Assembly: GCA_006503535.1 (NCBI GenBank)
Contig: QYRS01000011.1
Location: 2,418,001-2,482,000 of the forward strand
DNA length: 64,000 bases
Source of the DNA: Arthrinium phaeospermum
Lineage: Eukaryota > Ascomycota > Sordariomycetes > Amphisphaeriales > Apiosporaceae
Direction: 5' to 3'
The notes under the pieces: generated by a model
Seen by the model: only the letters and a program-made list of their open reading frames with translations
Told to the model about the DNA's origin: nothing
Database searches by the model: none
Shown here: in pieces, positions 1 to 11,433 of the stretch
How positions within the stretch are numbered: position 1 is the first letter of the stretch
How the letters are laid out: the number at the start of each line of letters is the position of its first letter
Translations under genes and position numbers: made by a program

Positions 1-2033
1 GCGCCTTGTCCTCCGTCACCTCCACGTTGGCCTCGTAGCTCTTGTGGTCCGGGTCCGCGTCCTGGTCCGCCGTCGCCCCCGCACCGGCCAGGTTCCGCTT
101 GCTGCCGCCGAACAGCTCGTCCATGTGCTCCAGAGATACGCCTATGGAAGAGCAACGCGTCAGTCGGGTGATTGGGTGATTGCGAAAAGAAAAGTGGCAC
201 TTTGGACTTACCCTTGGTCTCGGGGATGAAGAAGAAGACGAAGAAGAACATGCAGACGCAGAAGCTGCCGAAGATGAGGTAGGTCCCGTAGCCGTGGGCG
301 CCGACCGTGACCAGCATGTTGGGCACGGCGCGGGCCACGACGAAGTTGAAGAGCCACTGGGTGGCGGCCGCGAGTGCGACGTTCTGTAATGTCATGGTCT
401 GAATCAGTATACGACTTCATCTCGCCGGGGAAAGAGGGTTGGGTCTCGTCGGTATGCGCAACACTTTCAAAGATTAAGACTTACCAATGGTCGAAGCCGC
501 GCCGTGGGGATCTCAGCCACGTAAATCCAGCAAGCCGGCCCCCAGCCGAACTGGAAGAAGGCCGCAAAGACAAAGATGCAGACGAGCGCAAAGTACCCCG
601 CGGGAGGCACATCCGCGCCGTCGACGGGCGGCGAGATGCGGACGTAGATACCAATGTAAAACATGCAGAACGCCTGCCCGACCGACGAGACGAGCAGCGA
701 GCGGCGGCGGCCGAGGGAGTCGGCCATGAACAGCAAGAAGGCCAGGCAGGAGATGACCTTCACGATGCCGTAGACGCCCGTGCTCAGCAGCGAGTTGGAC
801 TGCCCGACGACTCCGAGGTTCTTGAAGATTGTGGGCGCGTAGGTGTTGATGGCGTTGGTGCCCGTCATCTGCTGGCAGATCATGAGGGTGATGCTGAGGG
901 CGGCGCGCTTCCGGTTCGACGCCGACTGCGCCATCTCCTTGATCAGGACCCAGAAGGTGGCGTCGCCCATGACGCGCCGCTCGTGTTCTAGTTGGGTCTG
1001 GATCTCGCGGTACTCGTCCTGCAGGTAGGGGTGCGTCTCGGGCAGGTTGCGCACCCGCCGCAGCACCCGCTTGGCCTCCTCCCACTTGTCCATGCGCGCC
1101 AGGTACCGGGGGGACTCGTTGCTGATGAGCATCAAACTAAACAAGAGCAGGGCGGGCAGGCCCTGGATGGCCAGCGGCACAATGTACTGGCGGTGGCCGC
1201 TCAGGTGCTTGTTGACGGCGAAGTTGCCCCAGAAGGATATCATGCCGCCCAGCACGATGAAGAGCTGGTAGCACGACGTGAGGAGGCCGCGGATCGCCCG
1301 TGGCGCGTTCTCGGACACGTAGATGGGGTTCACGACGCTGGAGCAGCCGACGCCAAGGCCTGTACACAAGAAGAAAAACAAAGGTTAGCGAATGAGAACA
1401 TCGAGGGGAGCGTGGGAAGGGTTCGAAGCCGCCTTACCAGAGATGAAGCGGCCGATGTACATGGGCTCCAGATGGCCCGAGGCGGCGGCTTGCATGACGA
1501 CGCCCGACAGGGTGAAGAGGGCAGATCCGATGAGACTCCATCGGCGCCCAATCCTGTCGGCCAGGTAGAACGCCGCCAGAGCACCCGCGAAACAGCCAGC
1601 TTGGAGAACCGACACGATGTTGCCTTTTAGGTTGGCCGTCGGCACACTGTCCGGATCGCCTAGGTCATAAGCGCTGTGGAGAAAACAAGAAATTGTCAGT
1701 AAAATCTTCAGAGGCATCGTCTGTCAATGATGTTGCGGTGTGATACGACACGGGTTATCGTCTCGCGGGATTGCAGTAACATACTCGGCAAACGTTTGCA
1801 GCTCAATGACACCACCAATCACACCACTGTCCCATCCGAAGGACATGGCACCGAAGCAGGCCTGTCATGAAGAGGAGTCAGCTTCTTCTATCTGTAAGTC
1901 TTTTCTCTTCCCGAAAGCAGCAGCCGAGAAAACGTACCGAGAGGGTTAGGACGTAGACTCTCCATCCGTAGATCTCATTGGGGTCTGATTTCATCGCATC
2001 ATTGCGGACAATCTTCTTGAGAAGCGCCGCCAT
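1..2033 (-). CDS. MFS sugar/quinate-type transporter, 3' end cut by window edge
   Basis: Plasma-membrane 12-helix sugar porter that probably imports a sugar or quinate-like acid by proton symport. Six exons fit consensus splice sites and phase: 1938-2033, 1785-1861, 1438-1673, 485-1359, 212-383 and <1-141. Sugar porter signatures are visible: [10 protein letters not shown] in helix 1, DRIGRR after helix 2, an ESPRYL box, DSLGRRRS, and [15 protein letters not shown] after the last helix. The protein resembles fungal quinate permease and related hexose transporters more than yeast Hxt proteins, but the substrate cannot be read from sequence. The start at 2033 gives an [12 protein letters not shown] leader followed by the YGWRVY motif common in this branch. 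The stop codon lies left of the window, with 532 codons seen. It diverges from the BNR_4 gene across a 1.6-kb spacer, suggesting possible shared control. Family confidence is high, substrate confidence low. Confidence 0.9.
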
Positions 2034-3652
2034 CTTGATGGGTTAGATCGGCAATGTTGCTCCCTTTGAGCTACCTTCGCCAAGTCGCCGGGAGGAACGA
2101 GATAGATGGGTTGAATCGCTTGGTCGCAGGATACGATGATTAGTTGTACATTAGGCGATAGTCTCGAAGCAGACGAGCGACGATATTCAAGGGGTGGGAT
2201 GAGAGAGCAGCGCGACGTACTTTATTTAAGTAAGAACTCCATCCCGACAATGTGCCTGGTGATCATTGGCTGCACCCGCGATTGAACCCAATGCAACGGG
2301 GAGTATACGGATATCCACCCGGCTGCATCCTGCTATGTGCGAGTCGAGCGAGGATAGGCATGGGTGGCAGATGGTCTCGGCAAAATGCTTGCACAGGAGC
2401 GGTGGAAAGACCGACTGCTGGAGACCGGCCAGAAAATCCACCAAAGAGAGCGCTCGAATCAGGCCAGCATCTGTCTCCTAGCCAAGGATATTAGAATGGC
2501 GAGATGCGCCAGAGCCTGCGTAGCAGAGCTCCAAGATCATCGCGACAATGTGACCCCGTCGCACCTAGCCCGCCCGTGTAGTGGGTAGGATGGTGGATGG
2601 GGGGTTGGCAGTTTGTGCGTGATTGGTGATAGGATGGGCTCTTCGGGTACGGAGGGGACAAGGTTGGATGCTTGTCAGCCAGAGGATCCGGGGTAGCGGG
2701 AGCTGTTCACGGCCAAGACGCTATTCTCGGCGACAATTTCACTGTAAAACACCCAAAAGGAAACCTCTTGCGTGCAATACCAAGGAAAAAGGCTAAGAAG
2801 GCCAGATCTGGACTCTGCACCGTTTGAATATATATCCACCACTGAGGAAAGAAACACTCTATGCGAAATCCTTGGAATGTCTCGCGACTTCAATTGAACG
2901 CAGCGAGTGCCAGAATCGGGGGTTTTCCGCAACCTGTCGATTCATTCCGTGGGCCTTGTGCCCATGGGGAACCTGTAGAATCTGACTACTGGACCCTGCG
3001 TCCCAAATGCAGTAAGTAAGCATGTCAACTTGAGGCATATCTTTCTGCTGCTGTCAGTGTCCGGCAGCGTAGGCCCGAATGCGCAAGCGACCCAAAGAAT
3101 CAATCCCATTGAACCAGAGTCTTGGAGGATATTACTGTCAATAGGTGTGGTCAGCATCCAGGATGATACGTCGGCTGCAGTGGGTCGACATGTTTAGCCG
3201 TAATGCGGGGATGGGGGAACATTGGGGAACATGGGGAAATGGCCAAAAACATGGAGGGAAAGTGGGCTCGCCAACTCGGCACATGAATACCCCGGACATT
3301 GCCAGCAAAGTGAAATCGGCAGGTTGACCGCTGCCATCATCCCCGTTTGGCTTCACCGTGGAGTAGTGAGGGGATTGTGTCTGTACGTCTTCATCATCGT
3401 CACAAAACGCTGCGGAGGAGTGGATTGTGTCGCTGCAGAATGAGCAAGGCAAGTTGGAGATGGTGCAGGCGACAGGGGCACATGGCGATTGTCGCATGTG
3501 CAAATTGACAAGATGAGGAGAAGCTATATGCAGATCCATTATAATACCAGCGACGGAAGGCTTTGGCGGGCAAACGTTTAGCCAGTGGACTCGTAGATTG
3601 TAACAACTCATAAGCAGTGAGTCGGCAACGATTGACATCAGCATCGTATACA
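2034..3652. other. Divergent intergenic region between transporter and BNR_4 gene
   Basis: A 1.6-kb spacer that must hold both promoters. Open frames inside it (for example 3138-3695 on the minus strand) have no coding character and overlap the start of the BNR_4 gene. I see no repeat or RNA gene. Confidence 0.5.
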
Positions 3653-5338
3653 ATGCTTCCCGAGCCCACAGTTTCCGTCCTGGGGACCGACCCATCGTGG
3701 CGGAAGCACGTTCTCAACGGAAACGCCTTCCAGCAGGATGCTATACAATCTTTCAATGGCTGGCAGTATGCGTGCTTCTACAGCACCCGCCGCTTCGAGT
3801 CGGACCCCCAGGAACCTCTGTACGTCCACTTGTCGAGGAGAAAGTTGCCCAACGGACAGTGGGAGAGTCTAGTGTTCCACGACTACCCGCAGACGACGGA
3901 CGATGGCCACAATACAGTTCAGGTAGGAGTTCCCGGCGCTGTTAAGGGCAGCGCTGAGTTGTGAGAGACTAGCTTGGTGGAGACCCATTCACGTTACATA
4001 TATGTGCACACGAACTTGACTTGACCTGACCTGTAACAAAAAGCTCGGTATTTGCCCGGGCGACGGCACGATCCACCTCTCCTACGACCACCACTGCGAC
4101 CAGCTGCGATACCGCCATTCGATACCGACCCTCGCGACGGACCCGGAATCATTCAGCTGGTCACCCCATTACTTCACCCCACGCTCCATCACCTCCCCGG
4201 TCTAGAGTCCTCGCTCCCTCACGCCGACTTGTTGAAAGACATCACCTACCCCCGTTTTGGCCAATTCGGCCCCGACCTCTGGTTCTCCTTCCGGACGGGC
4301 AAGGCCGGGCTCGGCGACGACCACTTGTACCTCTATTCCGCCAGCCGCGGCGCATACTCTTCTTCTCCTTCCTCTCCAGCTTCCGGGGCAAGCATAGCAA
4401 CAACCCCGTTCCTCAAGGGCATCCAGAACAACCCCTACATCCACGGCCTCGACGCCCGCAACGGCACCCTCTACGTCACCTGGGTGTACCGCGACTTCGT
4501 CTGGTACGCGGGCTGGGACGACCCGGCCGACACGCAGCACAAGCAGCAGGCGGGGCCCAACTCGGCGGCCAACAACCGGGACCTGTGCTTCGCCTACTCG
4601 TCCCCTGCCATTCCTTCCCCCTCCCCTTCGACTTCAGCAGGCGAAGAGAAAGAAGCAACGACAGCACCGGCAGGCCAACTCTGGCGCAACGGCGCCGGCG
4701 ACGTCATCGCCGACCTCGCCCAAGGCGAGAGCATCACCCCCTCGTCGCCGGGCGTGACCGCGTTCCGGATCCCCAAGGGCTCGGGGCTGACGAACCAGGA
4801 GGCCCAGGCCGTCGACCACGAAGGGGGGGTGCACGTGCTGAACCGGGACTGCTGCTCATCATCAGTCCCGAGTCCAGGCGACACCGATGACAAAAGCAGC
4901 AACAACAACAAGGAGGTGAAATGGAAACACTACTACCGCGACCCCGCCACCAAAACCTGGACATCGCGCGCGCTGCCGTGCGGCTACGTCAGCGGCAAGC
5001 GCGGAAGGTTGGTGGTTAGTAGGGAGGATGATCTGTACTTCGTCCTGCCCGGGGGTGGTGACGAATACGGCAACGGCCTGAGTATCTGGAAAGCCGCCAA
5101 GAGGGACGCATATACCACCTACAGTCTAGTCTGGAGCAGTAAGAGCAGCAGTGCCAAAGAGGAACTGTTTCCACTCACCGAACCGCTGGTGGACACGTAC
5201 CGGCTCGATCACGACAACATGCTCTCTGTCTTCACCAGGCGGTCCGCCGAACAAGAAGTGATGACGGCAGCAAGGGCAGGCTCGGGAGAAGGAGATGAAA
5301 GAAGAATCGACGTGGTCGTCCTGGATTTCCAGCTGTAG
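3653..5338 (+). CDS. BNR_4-type beta-propeller protein, with an apparent one-base frameshift
   Basis: Exon 1 is 3653-3922 and exon 2 is 4044-5338, with donor GTAGGA and acceptor AAAAAG. The hallmark is the segment GICPGDGTIHLSYDHH at the start of exon 2, followed by a YPRF motif and repeated aromatic/Asp blades. This pattern is typical of BNR_4 proteins, a family that includes polysaccharide lyases and related hydrolases with a seven-bladed propeller. The His-rich motif lies where that family has its active site. The frame entered from exon 1 meets TAG at 4203, and the homologous reading continues in the frame one base earlier from about 4190. One extra C in the CCCC run at 4195-4198 would join them, giving about 521 residues. 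No signal peptide is evident. Ser-rich loops near 4360 and 4620 look like expanded linkers. It is either a recent pseudogene or an assembly error. An enzymatic role on plant or microbial polysaccharide is inferred only. Confidence 0.75.
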
Positions 5339-5595
5339 CCCAAGTAGGGCTCAATTCGCAAAATCACAAAACTCCTCACCCCAGTCAGAAAGGAGGTCAG
5401 ATATGAAGGAAGTCAGACATGGATCTTCGAGCGTGCAGCATGTTTGGTTACGTCTATTCCGTAGATTATACATGAGATACAAAAATCCAAACCTATACCC
5501 ACCGCGCACGATTGATTCCCTTCGCTATGCATTCCCGAATCCAATATCCCGTAGGTATATCCTGTGAAGAGGAAGGAAACCCGCCCCTCAGCATC

Positions 5596-7401
5596 TCATG
5601 TTGTTTTCTTCAATACCCCATTAGTGATATGTACACCCCCGTTCTTGGCCTCCTGCCCATTGGGAGCCGCTGCCGCCCCCTTGCCATTGCCGTTCTCTTG
5701 TGTCTCCTTAGCTTTCGTCTTCGTTGCCGTTGGTGCAGATGCTGTTGCAGACGCAGGAACCATGAACACAGGCCACCTGTCGACATCGTACCCCGCCGAA
5801 GAAAGCCCCATCAAGACCCCGTACAGCAGGAAGCCGACGACCACGATGAGGTTGCTGACGTGCACGAACCACCAGGGGTACTGCGTGCCCAGTGCGCAGT
5901 TGGCGAACTCGTACCTCCACTCCCACGTCTCCTCGTCGAACCACGCGCTCAGCAGGCCGGCGTTGCCGCCGTACTGGGCCATCATGCTCCGGACCGTGAT
6001 CTCCCTTAGGCCCGGGTGCCCCGCGCGGCCGGGCACCTCCTGGTCTTGGGCCTCGTCCCAGCGCAGGACGTCCCACGCCCGGTCCCCGGGCTCCTTGTCG
6101 TCGGTCTGGTTGACAAAGTGCCACGTGTCGCAGCCTTCGTGGTCGTGCCCGTTGAGCAGGACGCCGCGCCGCCCCTTCCCGCCGCCGGGCGCGTCCGGGT
6201 TCGCGTGCAGGCCGAACATGCCCTCGAGGAAGCCCTTGGAGGCGTCGGCCGACAGCTGGTACTGCTCCCGCACGCCGCCGCCCTCCTCGGCCGGGTGGAA
6301 GTCGAAGAAGGGCGGGTCGACGCAGACGCCGCGCCGCTTGTACATGGGGATGTGCGTCAGCACCACGGTGAAGTGGCCCTGGAACTCGACGGCCGACGCC
6401 GTGTTGATGACGTCGTTGACGAACGAGTACGTCTTGTCCTGCAGGTCCCCGATCAGGGCCGGCGTGTCGAGGTTCATGTCGTTGACCACGACGATGCGCA
6501 GCTCGGGCACCAGCCGCGTCGAGTCCGGGTTCGTCGCCGGGTCGTGCAGGGTCGCGTTGAGTGTTGTGTTGGTGACGGGCAGCTCGAAGCGCAGCTCGTA
6601 GGCGGCCTTGCCGAAGGCGCGCTCGAACCGCGACAGCCGCTCGTACGTCAGGTCGCCCGCGTAGCCGACGTCGTGGTTGCCGGCGATGTTGATGATGCGC
6701 CGCTGCCAGACGGTGTCGTTGGAGGAGCTGGAGCCGAGAGTGCCCGTCACGTCGTACTCGCTGGCCGGGTGGGCGGCCACGTCGTCGGGGACGCGCTCGC
6801 CGCCGGCGAAGGAGCGGTTCCAAAACCGCCAGCTGCGCCGCCAGAACTCGTCGTTGCTGATCCACTGGCTGCCCAGCAGGTCGCCCAGCACGGTGACGTG
6901 CGTCGGGCGCGCCCACCAGCGCAGCGTGCGGTAGATGTGGGCCAGGTAGTAGTCGTTGCCGAACAGGTCGATGCGCTTGCGGACCGACTCGAAGGTGTCG
7001 GGGATGTCCTCCATGTAGAAGTCGACCATGTCGTGCAGGGCTTGACGGACGCGCCACCGCAGCGAGTGGTGGTGCGTCTGGAAGGAGATGTGCCGCCAGG
7101 CGTCCTTCAGGTGGGAGAAGGTGTCGCGGTAGGCGTTCGGGATCGACGTGTCGCCCTCGAGCTGAGGGTCGCCCAGGGCGAGAAGACGGAACGGCGCATG
7201 TTTGTTCGTATCTTTGCTGCCGGCGAAACCGAGGTGCTGGCGCAGCGTCGACTGGAAGGCGCTCGAGGGGTCAGGTCGGTCGGCGGGTGTCGGAAAGGCA
7301 CAGCCCAGGAACACCGGGTAGAGGTAGAGCCAGACGGTGCAGGCTACGCAGACGGGAACGAGCAGGCGCAAGGCATTGCGAAGGAGGGCCGCGGGCGTCA
7401 T
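5596..7401 (-). CDS. Cdc1/Ted1-type metallophosphoesterase, ER membrane
   Basis: Single-exon protein of 601 residues. The start at 7401 puts a hydrophobic helix (LLVPVCVACTVWLYLYPVFL) close to the N-terminus; a longer frame reaches 7500 but adds only AT-rich translation. All five calcineurin-fold metal-site motifs are present in order: LGDPQ, VLGDLLGSQ, AGNHD, LTHIP and NGHDHEGCD. A second hydrophobic stretch near the C-terminus (LIVVVGFLLYGVLMGL) gives two membrane anchors with the catalytic domain between, as in yeast Cdc1 and Ted1 and animal PGAP5. Those enzymes remove ethanolamine-phosphate side groups from GPI-anchor mannoses in the ER. The protein ends in KKTT, a canonical KKXX retrieval signal, supporting ER/Golgi cycling. 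Several NXT/S sequons lie in the lumenal part. Whether it is the Cdc1 or the Ted1 orthologue cannot be decided here. Confidence 0.88.
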   Translation of the reverse strand: MTPAALLRNALRLLVPVCVACTVWLYLYPVFLGCAFPTPADRPDPSSAFQSTLRQHLGFAGSKDTNKHAPFRLLALGDPQLEGDTSIPNAYRDTFSHLKDAWRHISFQTHHHSLRWRVRQALHDMVDFYMEDIPDTFESVRKRIDLFGNDYYLAHIYRTLRWWARPTHVTVLGDLLGSQWISNDEFWRRSWRFWNRSFAGGERVPDDVAAHPASEYDVTGTLGSSSSNDTVWQRRIINIAGNHDVGYAGDLTYERLSRFERAFGKAAYELRFELPVTNTTLNATLHDPATNPDSTRLVPELRIVVVNDMNLDTPALIGDLQDKTYSFVNDVINTASAVEFQGHFTVVLTHIPMYKRRGVCVDPPFFDFHPAEEGGGVREQYQLSADASKGFLEGMFGLHANPDAPGGGKGRRGVLLNGHDHEGCDTWHFVNQTDDKEPGDRAWDVLRWDEAQDQEVPGRAGHPGLREITVRSMMAQYGGNAGLLSAWFDEETWEWRYEFANCALGTQYPWWFVHVSNLIVVVGFLLYGVLMGLSSAGYDVDRWPVFMVPASATASAPTATKTKAKETQENGNGKGAAAAPNGQEAKNGGVHITNGVLKKTT

Positions 7402-8309
7402 GTAGATGGCGGCATGTGAGGCCCAAAAACCCCGACTTTTTTTTCTGAAGTAGCACAGGGGGGAATAAACTCTAAATAGGAAAATAGGAGAATTGAACAA
7501 TTATTGAAGCAGGGCGAAGACCAAAAGCCAAAAACTATGCAAAACGAATGTTTTTGGGGAGAGCTCGCCTGTCGCGGTGGAACAGGTGCGAAGCGTTGGG
7601 TGTAATCAGATTAGAAAAGTCAATAACATCGCAGGTGTTTGAAGGCATACCCATCTACCAATCCAAGGGCAAGTCAGGTTGGCCATTCAATTTCACTACC
7701 GACGGGGCGCTTATGGCTGCAAAAAATAGGAGACCGGACATAAAACTTGTGTTCCCCGACCCGCCATTGCCTTGCAACACGCCCCTGCTCCTAAAATAAA
7801 ACGGCCTTGGGGTTGCACCGCATGTGACAGCCTGCAACCGACAGAGTCAGGCTCTCTGGCTTCAATAAATCGGTATCGGTTTATTATTCCAAGTCTTAAT
7901 CAATTTGAATATTGATTTCAGTCGTCCATTCGGATTCTCCATTTTACCAAGATGCAGATGGTCTCTGAATCTTGGAACCCAACGATAAAAGGAGGGGCAT
8001 CGCCAAGGCCCATCGCTTCAAAAGACCACTGCCTGCCCCCTCCACAGAGAAAACAGCCAGGCTGCCCCCTTTCTTCGTGGCTTATCCCTGAGCGAGCATG
8101 ACATCATATCAAGCCAACGATGTGCAAGTCTGATACTTCTTTGTGTTGTGCGGACAGAACACATTGAATCGGTTATATGTGACGATGTTTATGAAAGCAT
8201 CCATGGCCGTGGCAGCCGTCTAGAAGGTGACGTACATATCTATCCATCAACAAGATAATCAATCCAGGTCCCTTTGATTCGTAACTTCATCAAGGCGTCA
8301 TCTCGTTTG
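7402..8309. other. Intergenic region
   Basis: Holds the phosphoesterase promoter side and the 3' region of the next minus-strand gene. No coding frame, repeat or RNA gene recognised. Confidence 0.5.
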
Positions 8310-8769
8310 TTACATCTCCTCCTCCATCTCGTCATCGTAGGTCGGGAAGTCCACCTCGAACTCGACCTCACCGTCATCGTCCTTGAACGCAAAGGCGACC
8401 ATGGCGCCGTTCTTCAGGCCCTTGGACACCCATGTATCCGAAGAGCCGACCTTCAACGGCTTCCAGCCCTGTGTGGGATCTGCTGCGGACTTGGGTACAG
8501 CGTAGGCGATCTGAGACGCATCGTCGGGCAATGCGATGCCAGACTTGGAGGCGCTTGGGATGCCCTCGGGATACCGCTCTTGCAGGATTTCCAGCAGCTC
8601 CTTGGACACATTGGCGAATGTTGACATGGGATCTACAAATAGAAAGATTGTGCAGGTGCCATGCTTGAACCGGATGGTGATGTCCACATCCGTGATGTTG
8701 TCTCGTTGAACCTGTAAATTCTGATTAATATGATGATGCTCTGCATTGATGATTGAACTCTCTTACCAT
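8310..8769 (-). CDS. Conserved small acidic protein of unknown function
   Basis: Predicted 134-residue protein, not recognised as a named family. The main exon is 8310-8711. Its frame runs upstream through VQRDNITDVDITIRFKHG to an acceptor at 8712-8713. The only consensus donor upstream (GTAAGA at 8766) directly follows an ATG at 8767-8769, so the first coding exon would be just the start codon. The internal Met at 8687 is an alternative start but would lose the well-behaved VQRDNITD stretch. The sequence looks like one small alpha/beta domain, with strands DITIRFKHGTCTIFLFV and a helix VSKELLEILQERYP, loosely like a ubiquitin-type fold, then a very acidic tail (DDEMEEEM). It is divergently arranged with the Tim17-like gene, 473 bp apart. 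No function is assigned. Confidence 0.7.
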
Positions 8770-9242
8770 CTTGCTGCGACTGGTATTCTGGGATGTTGAT
8801 GTTTTTGTTTCTTCGTCGCAAATGAGCCCAACTCCTGGTGATGATTAGGGATAATTGACAAGGAAGGAATGCAAACGCGCTGCGGCTGCGGCTGCGGCAG
8901 GCTGAACACGAAAACACGTGAAGCCGTGATACTGCAGACGGTGGAAGGTGAGCAGTGAGTTTGAGTGCCTGCAGCTTAGTGCGGGCAGCCAGCAAGTACA
9001 CTCGTACCTGACCTGCCTATTTCTCGCTGGAGGCCCGAGCTCCCCACCTCTGGCAATCCCGAAAGCTCCAATCATCACCGAGCAGCAGAAACCAATCAAG
9101 AGAAGAGGCTGCTCGGCTACAAGACGGTTTTTCGTCGTTTGCCAATCCACATTTGCGATATATACAGCAAGTGCTTACAACTCGACCTGCCCCAAGACAA
9201 GAAAGGACAAATTCCTCCCCTCGTCCATCCCGCCAGCCGAGT
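8770..9242. promoter_or_regulatory. Divergent promoter region
   Basis: A 473-bp spacer between two divergently transcribed genes, so it must carry both promoters. It includes a short GCTGCG repeat near 8878-8902. No specific factor site is claimed. Confidence 0.45.
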
Positions 9243-9976
9243 ATGGGGTTCCTACAAGAACGGGTCGAGCAGACTCGCGGCAAGCAGCTGCAACGCCCGA
9301 CCTTCACCAAGGAAGACTACGACGAGCTATGCAAGAACTCACGACTGTCCCTGCCGCCCTTCCTGCGCATCCCCATTGCCGCCCTCGCCGGCTTCTCGAT
9401 CGGCATGTCGCTGGGCCTCTCCTACGGCAGCAAGATGGCGGGCCTGCGATTCCGCGCCGAACACGCCCACAAGCTCCCCAACACCACGGCCGGCTGGTAC
9501 ATGTATCACAAGAGCAAGAACTACCACTTGGCTTTCGGCGGCATCAAGGAGGGCCTCAAGACGGGCATGCGCATGAGCGTCTTGACGGCCGCCATGTTCT
9601 GCGCCGAGAACCTGTTCGACGTCTACAGGGGGTCCAAGGATTTATTCAACACCGTCGGCGCTAGTTTGGCCGTCGCCGGAGGCTTCAGTCTTTTGAGTAC
9701 GCTTTGCCCTCTCCCCCCCTTGCCTTATCTGTCGTACGATGCCAATGCATTGCATCATTTGCTTTCGTCCGTACTAACAAATTGCTCCGAACAATAGACC
9801 GATTCTCCGTTCCCGAGACGGCAAGGACAGCACGAAAAGGCCTCATGTTCGGCATTGCCTATGGCGGCGTCCAGGACCTGCTCTCGCTCGCCCAGGGCCG
9901 CCCGGTGGGATATGTTGAGTTTGCGCGCAGACACCTCGGAGGGAGTACGACAATGGAAGAGCAGGAATTGGTCTGA
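9243..9976 (+). CDS. Tim17/Tim22/Tim23-like membrane protein
   Basis: Exons 9243-9696 and 9798-9976, with donor GTACGC and acceptor ATAG, phase 1; the protein has 210 residues. It has several Gly-rich moderately hydrophobic segments: a first helix around ALAGFSIGMSLGLSYGSKMAGL, a second around MRMSVLTAAMFCAENLFD, a third around NTVGASLAVAGGFSLL and a fourth around GLMFGIAYGGVQDLL. Helices with GXXXG spacing and basic loops are typical of the Tim17 superfamily, found in the mitochondrial inner membrane. I cannot link it to a specific subunit; it is not classical Tim17, Tim22 or Tim23. The charged N-terminus (QERVEQTRGKQLQRPTF) is not a clear cleavable presequence. Mitochondrial placement is inferred from the fold only. 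Confidence 0.7.
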
Positions 9977-11433
9977 GATATGCGCCATGGAATTCTTATG
10001 GTGGTTTCCTGACTAAACGATATGCACAGCGTGGATCTGTGACTAGTGTGTGCCAGGACATTTTCATTGTCTTCCGTCGCTAGGCGAGGACTCCATCCCA
10101 GCTCCTACACCACCTGGTCTCGCTGCCCTGTATCGGAACCACTCGAGACGCTCTGCAAGCCTGCACGGCCGAGTCAGGCCAGGGTCAGTCAGTGCCGCTG
10201 CAGCTTACCCGTGCCAAGCCTGCAGTGGGAGCTTATTGTCTCGCATCCTTTGGTCGCTGCCCAAGAACAACAATAGCGGCGCCTATCTTCATCTTCTCTG
10301 CTTCTGGGCTCGCCAATGTTCCGACAAAGGACTCTAAAAACGAGGGGCAATATTTCCTAGTGGACGGCCGACACTATTCTTTGCGGCTCACGTGTGGGAT
10401 GCGACTAAATTTCCACCGTGGCCTCGATTTAATCTCATTAGCTCAGCACTCTCAGTGCCCTCGAAAATGTTGCGCCAGCGATAGCCGAGTCGTTTCTTGA
10501 GGGCGATGGAGCTTGTACCCCACAATGTCACAATAGTCACGACGACTGGAGAAGAAAAGAAGGCCCCTACTCCACCCTGAGCCGAGTCCCCCAAAACTTG
10601 AGCCGAAGGGGCTCCGCCAAGCAGACGGGCTAGAGAGTGACCGGCAGGATGAAGCAGCAAGCCAGACTCGCCAGAGATAGCAAATCTATGGGCTAGTCCG
10701 ACTGCGCATGCCCTCAGTTCGCGCCGTTGCGGCATGGTGCAGCTAGATTGAGCTTCTGCTGCTCTGCCTGGGCCCTTTTTTCGCTGCGAACCAGCTGGGG
10801 ACTAGTGCCCATGCCGCGGCCACCGACGGTCTCGAAGCTTATTCGCCAATGCCCTGAGTCTCCCAGGCACGGCTATAGGCGGCATTCTCGCTCTTCATTT
10901 CCCCACCTACGCGATGGCACCGATAAGCAGGAGCATATCGCCGTGTCATAGCCTCCATTGGTACGACTTCCTGTTGGCCAGACCGGTGGAGGGATCGGGT
11001 ATCTGGGAGATGCGTCCTGCCTATGCAGCCTATTGCACCTGCCTTGGCGTGCCTCCAATGGCGCACTTGCGTGAATGTGTAGCATCACCTGCCTCCCTGC
11101 ACCTTAAGCCGTTGCGAAAACCGGAGATAAAGCCCACCCCGACGATGGACGATGCCTGAGTAAGGAGGATTATTTAGGTTGGATAGCATCATCTACCAAT
11201 GCAGTGTGTCCGTCCTCTCCAAGTCGCATTGTTGTCGTCCTTGTTACTATTATTGCATCTTCGTCTGCTGGCATAGCCCTTGTTCTTTGTTGATACCAAT
11301 CTCACTTGTAGAGAAGACCTTTACCACCCAGAAAGACGACAGACTACTCTGCACCACCACTTACTACTTACTCCGCACCACCTGGTTTTCGGATTTTACC
11401 ATCGATTTTAGACCACAGAACGCATCACAGATC
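9977..11433. other. Intergenic region upstream of proline dehydrogenase
   Basis: About 1.45 kb. Open frames here are short, overlapping and lack coding character. It presumably holds the 3' end of the Tim17-like gene and the promoter and 5' UTR of the next gene. No repeat or RNA gene seen. Confidence 0.5.

Noticed and set aside
1420..1435. GGTTCGAAGCC, resembling a tRNA B box
   Set aside because: Lies inside an intron of the transporter gene; no A box or cloverleaf found around it.
3138..3695. 185-codon minus-strand frame
   Set aside because: Overlaps the start of the BNR_4 gene on the other strand and has no coding character.
6016..7419. 467-codon plus-strand frame
   Set aside because: It is exactly antisense to the phosphoesterase gene; the open frame comes from high GC3 in the real gene. 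The Val/Arg/Gln-rich composition is typical of such shadows.
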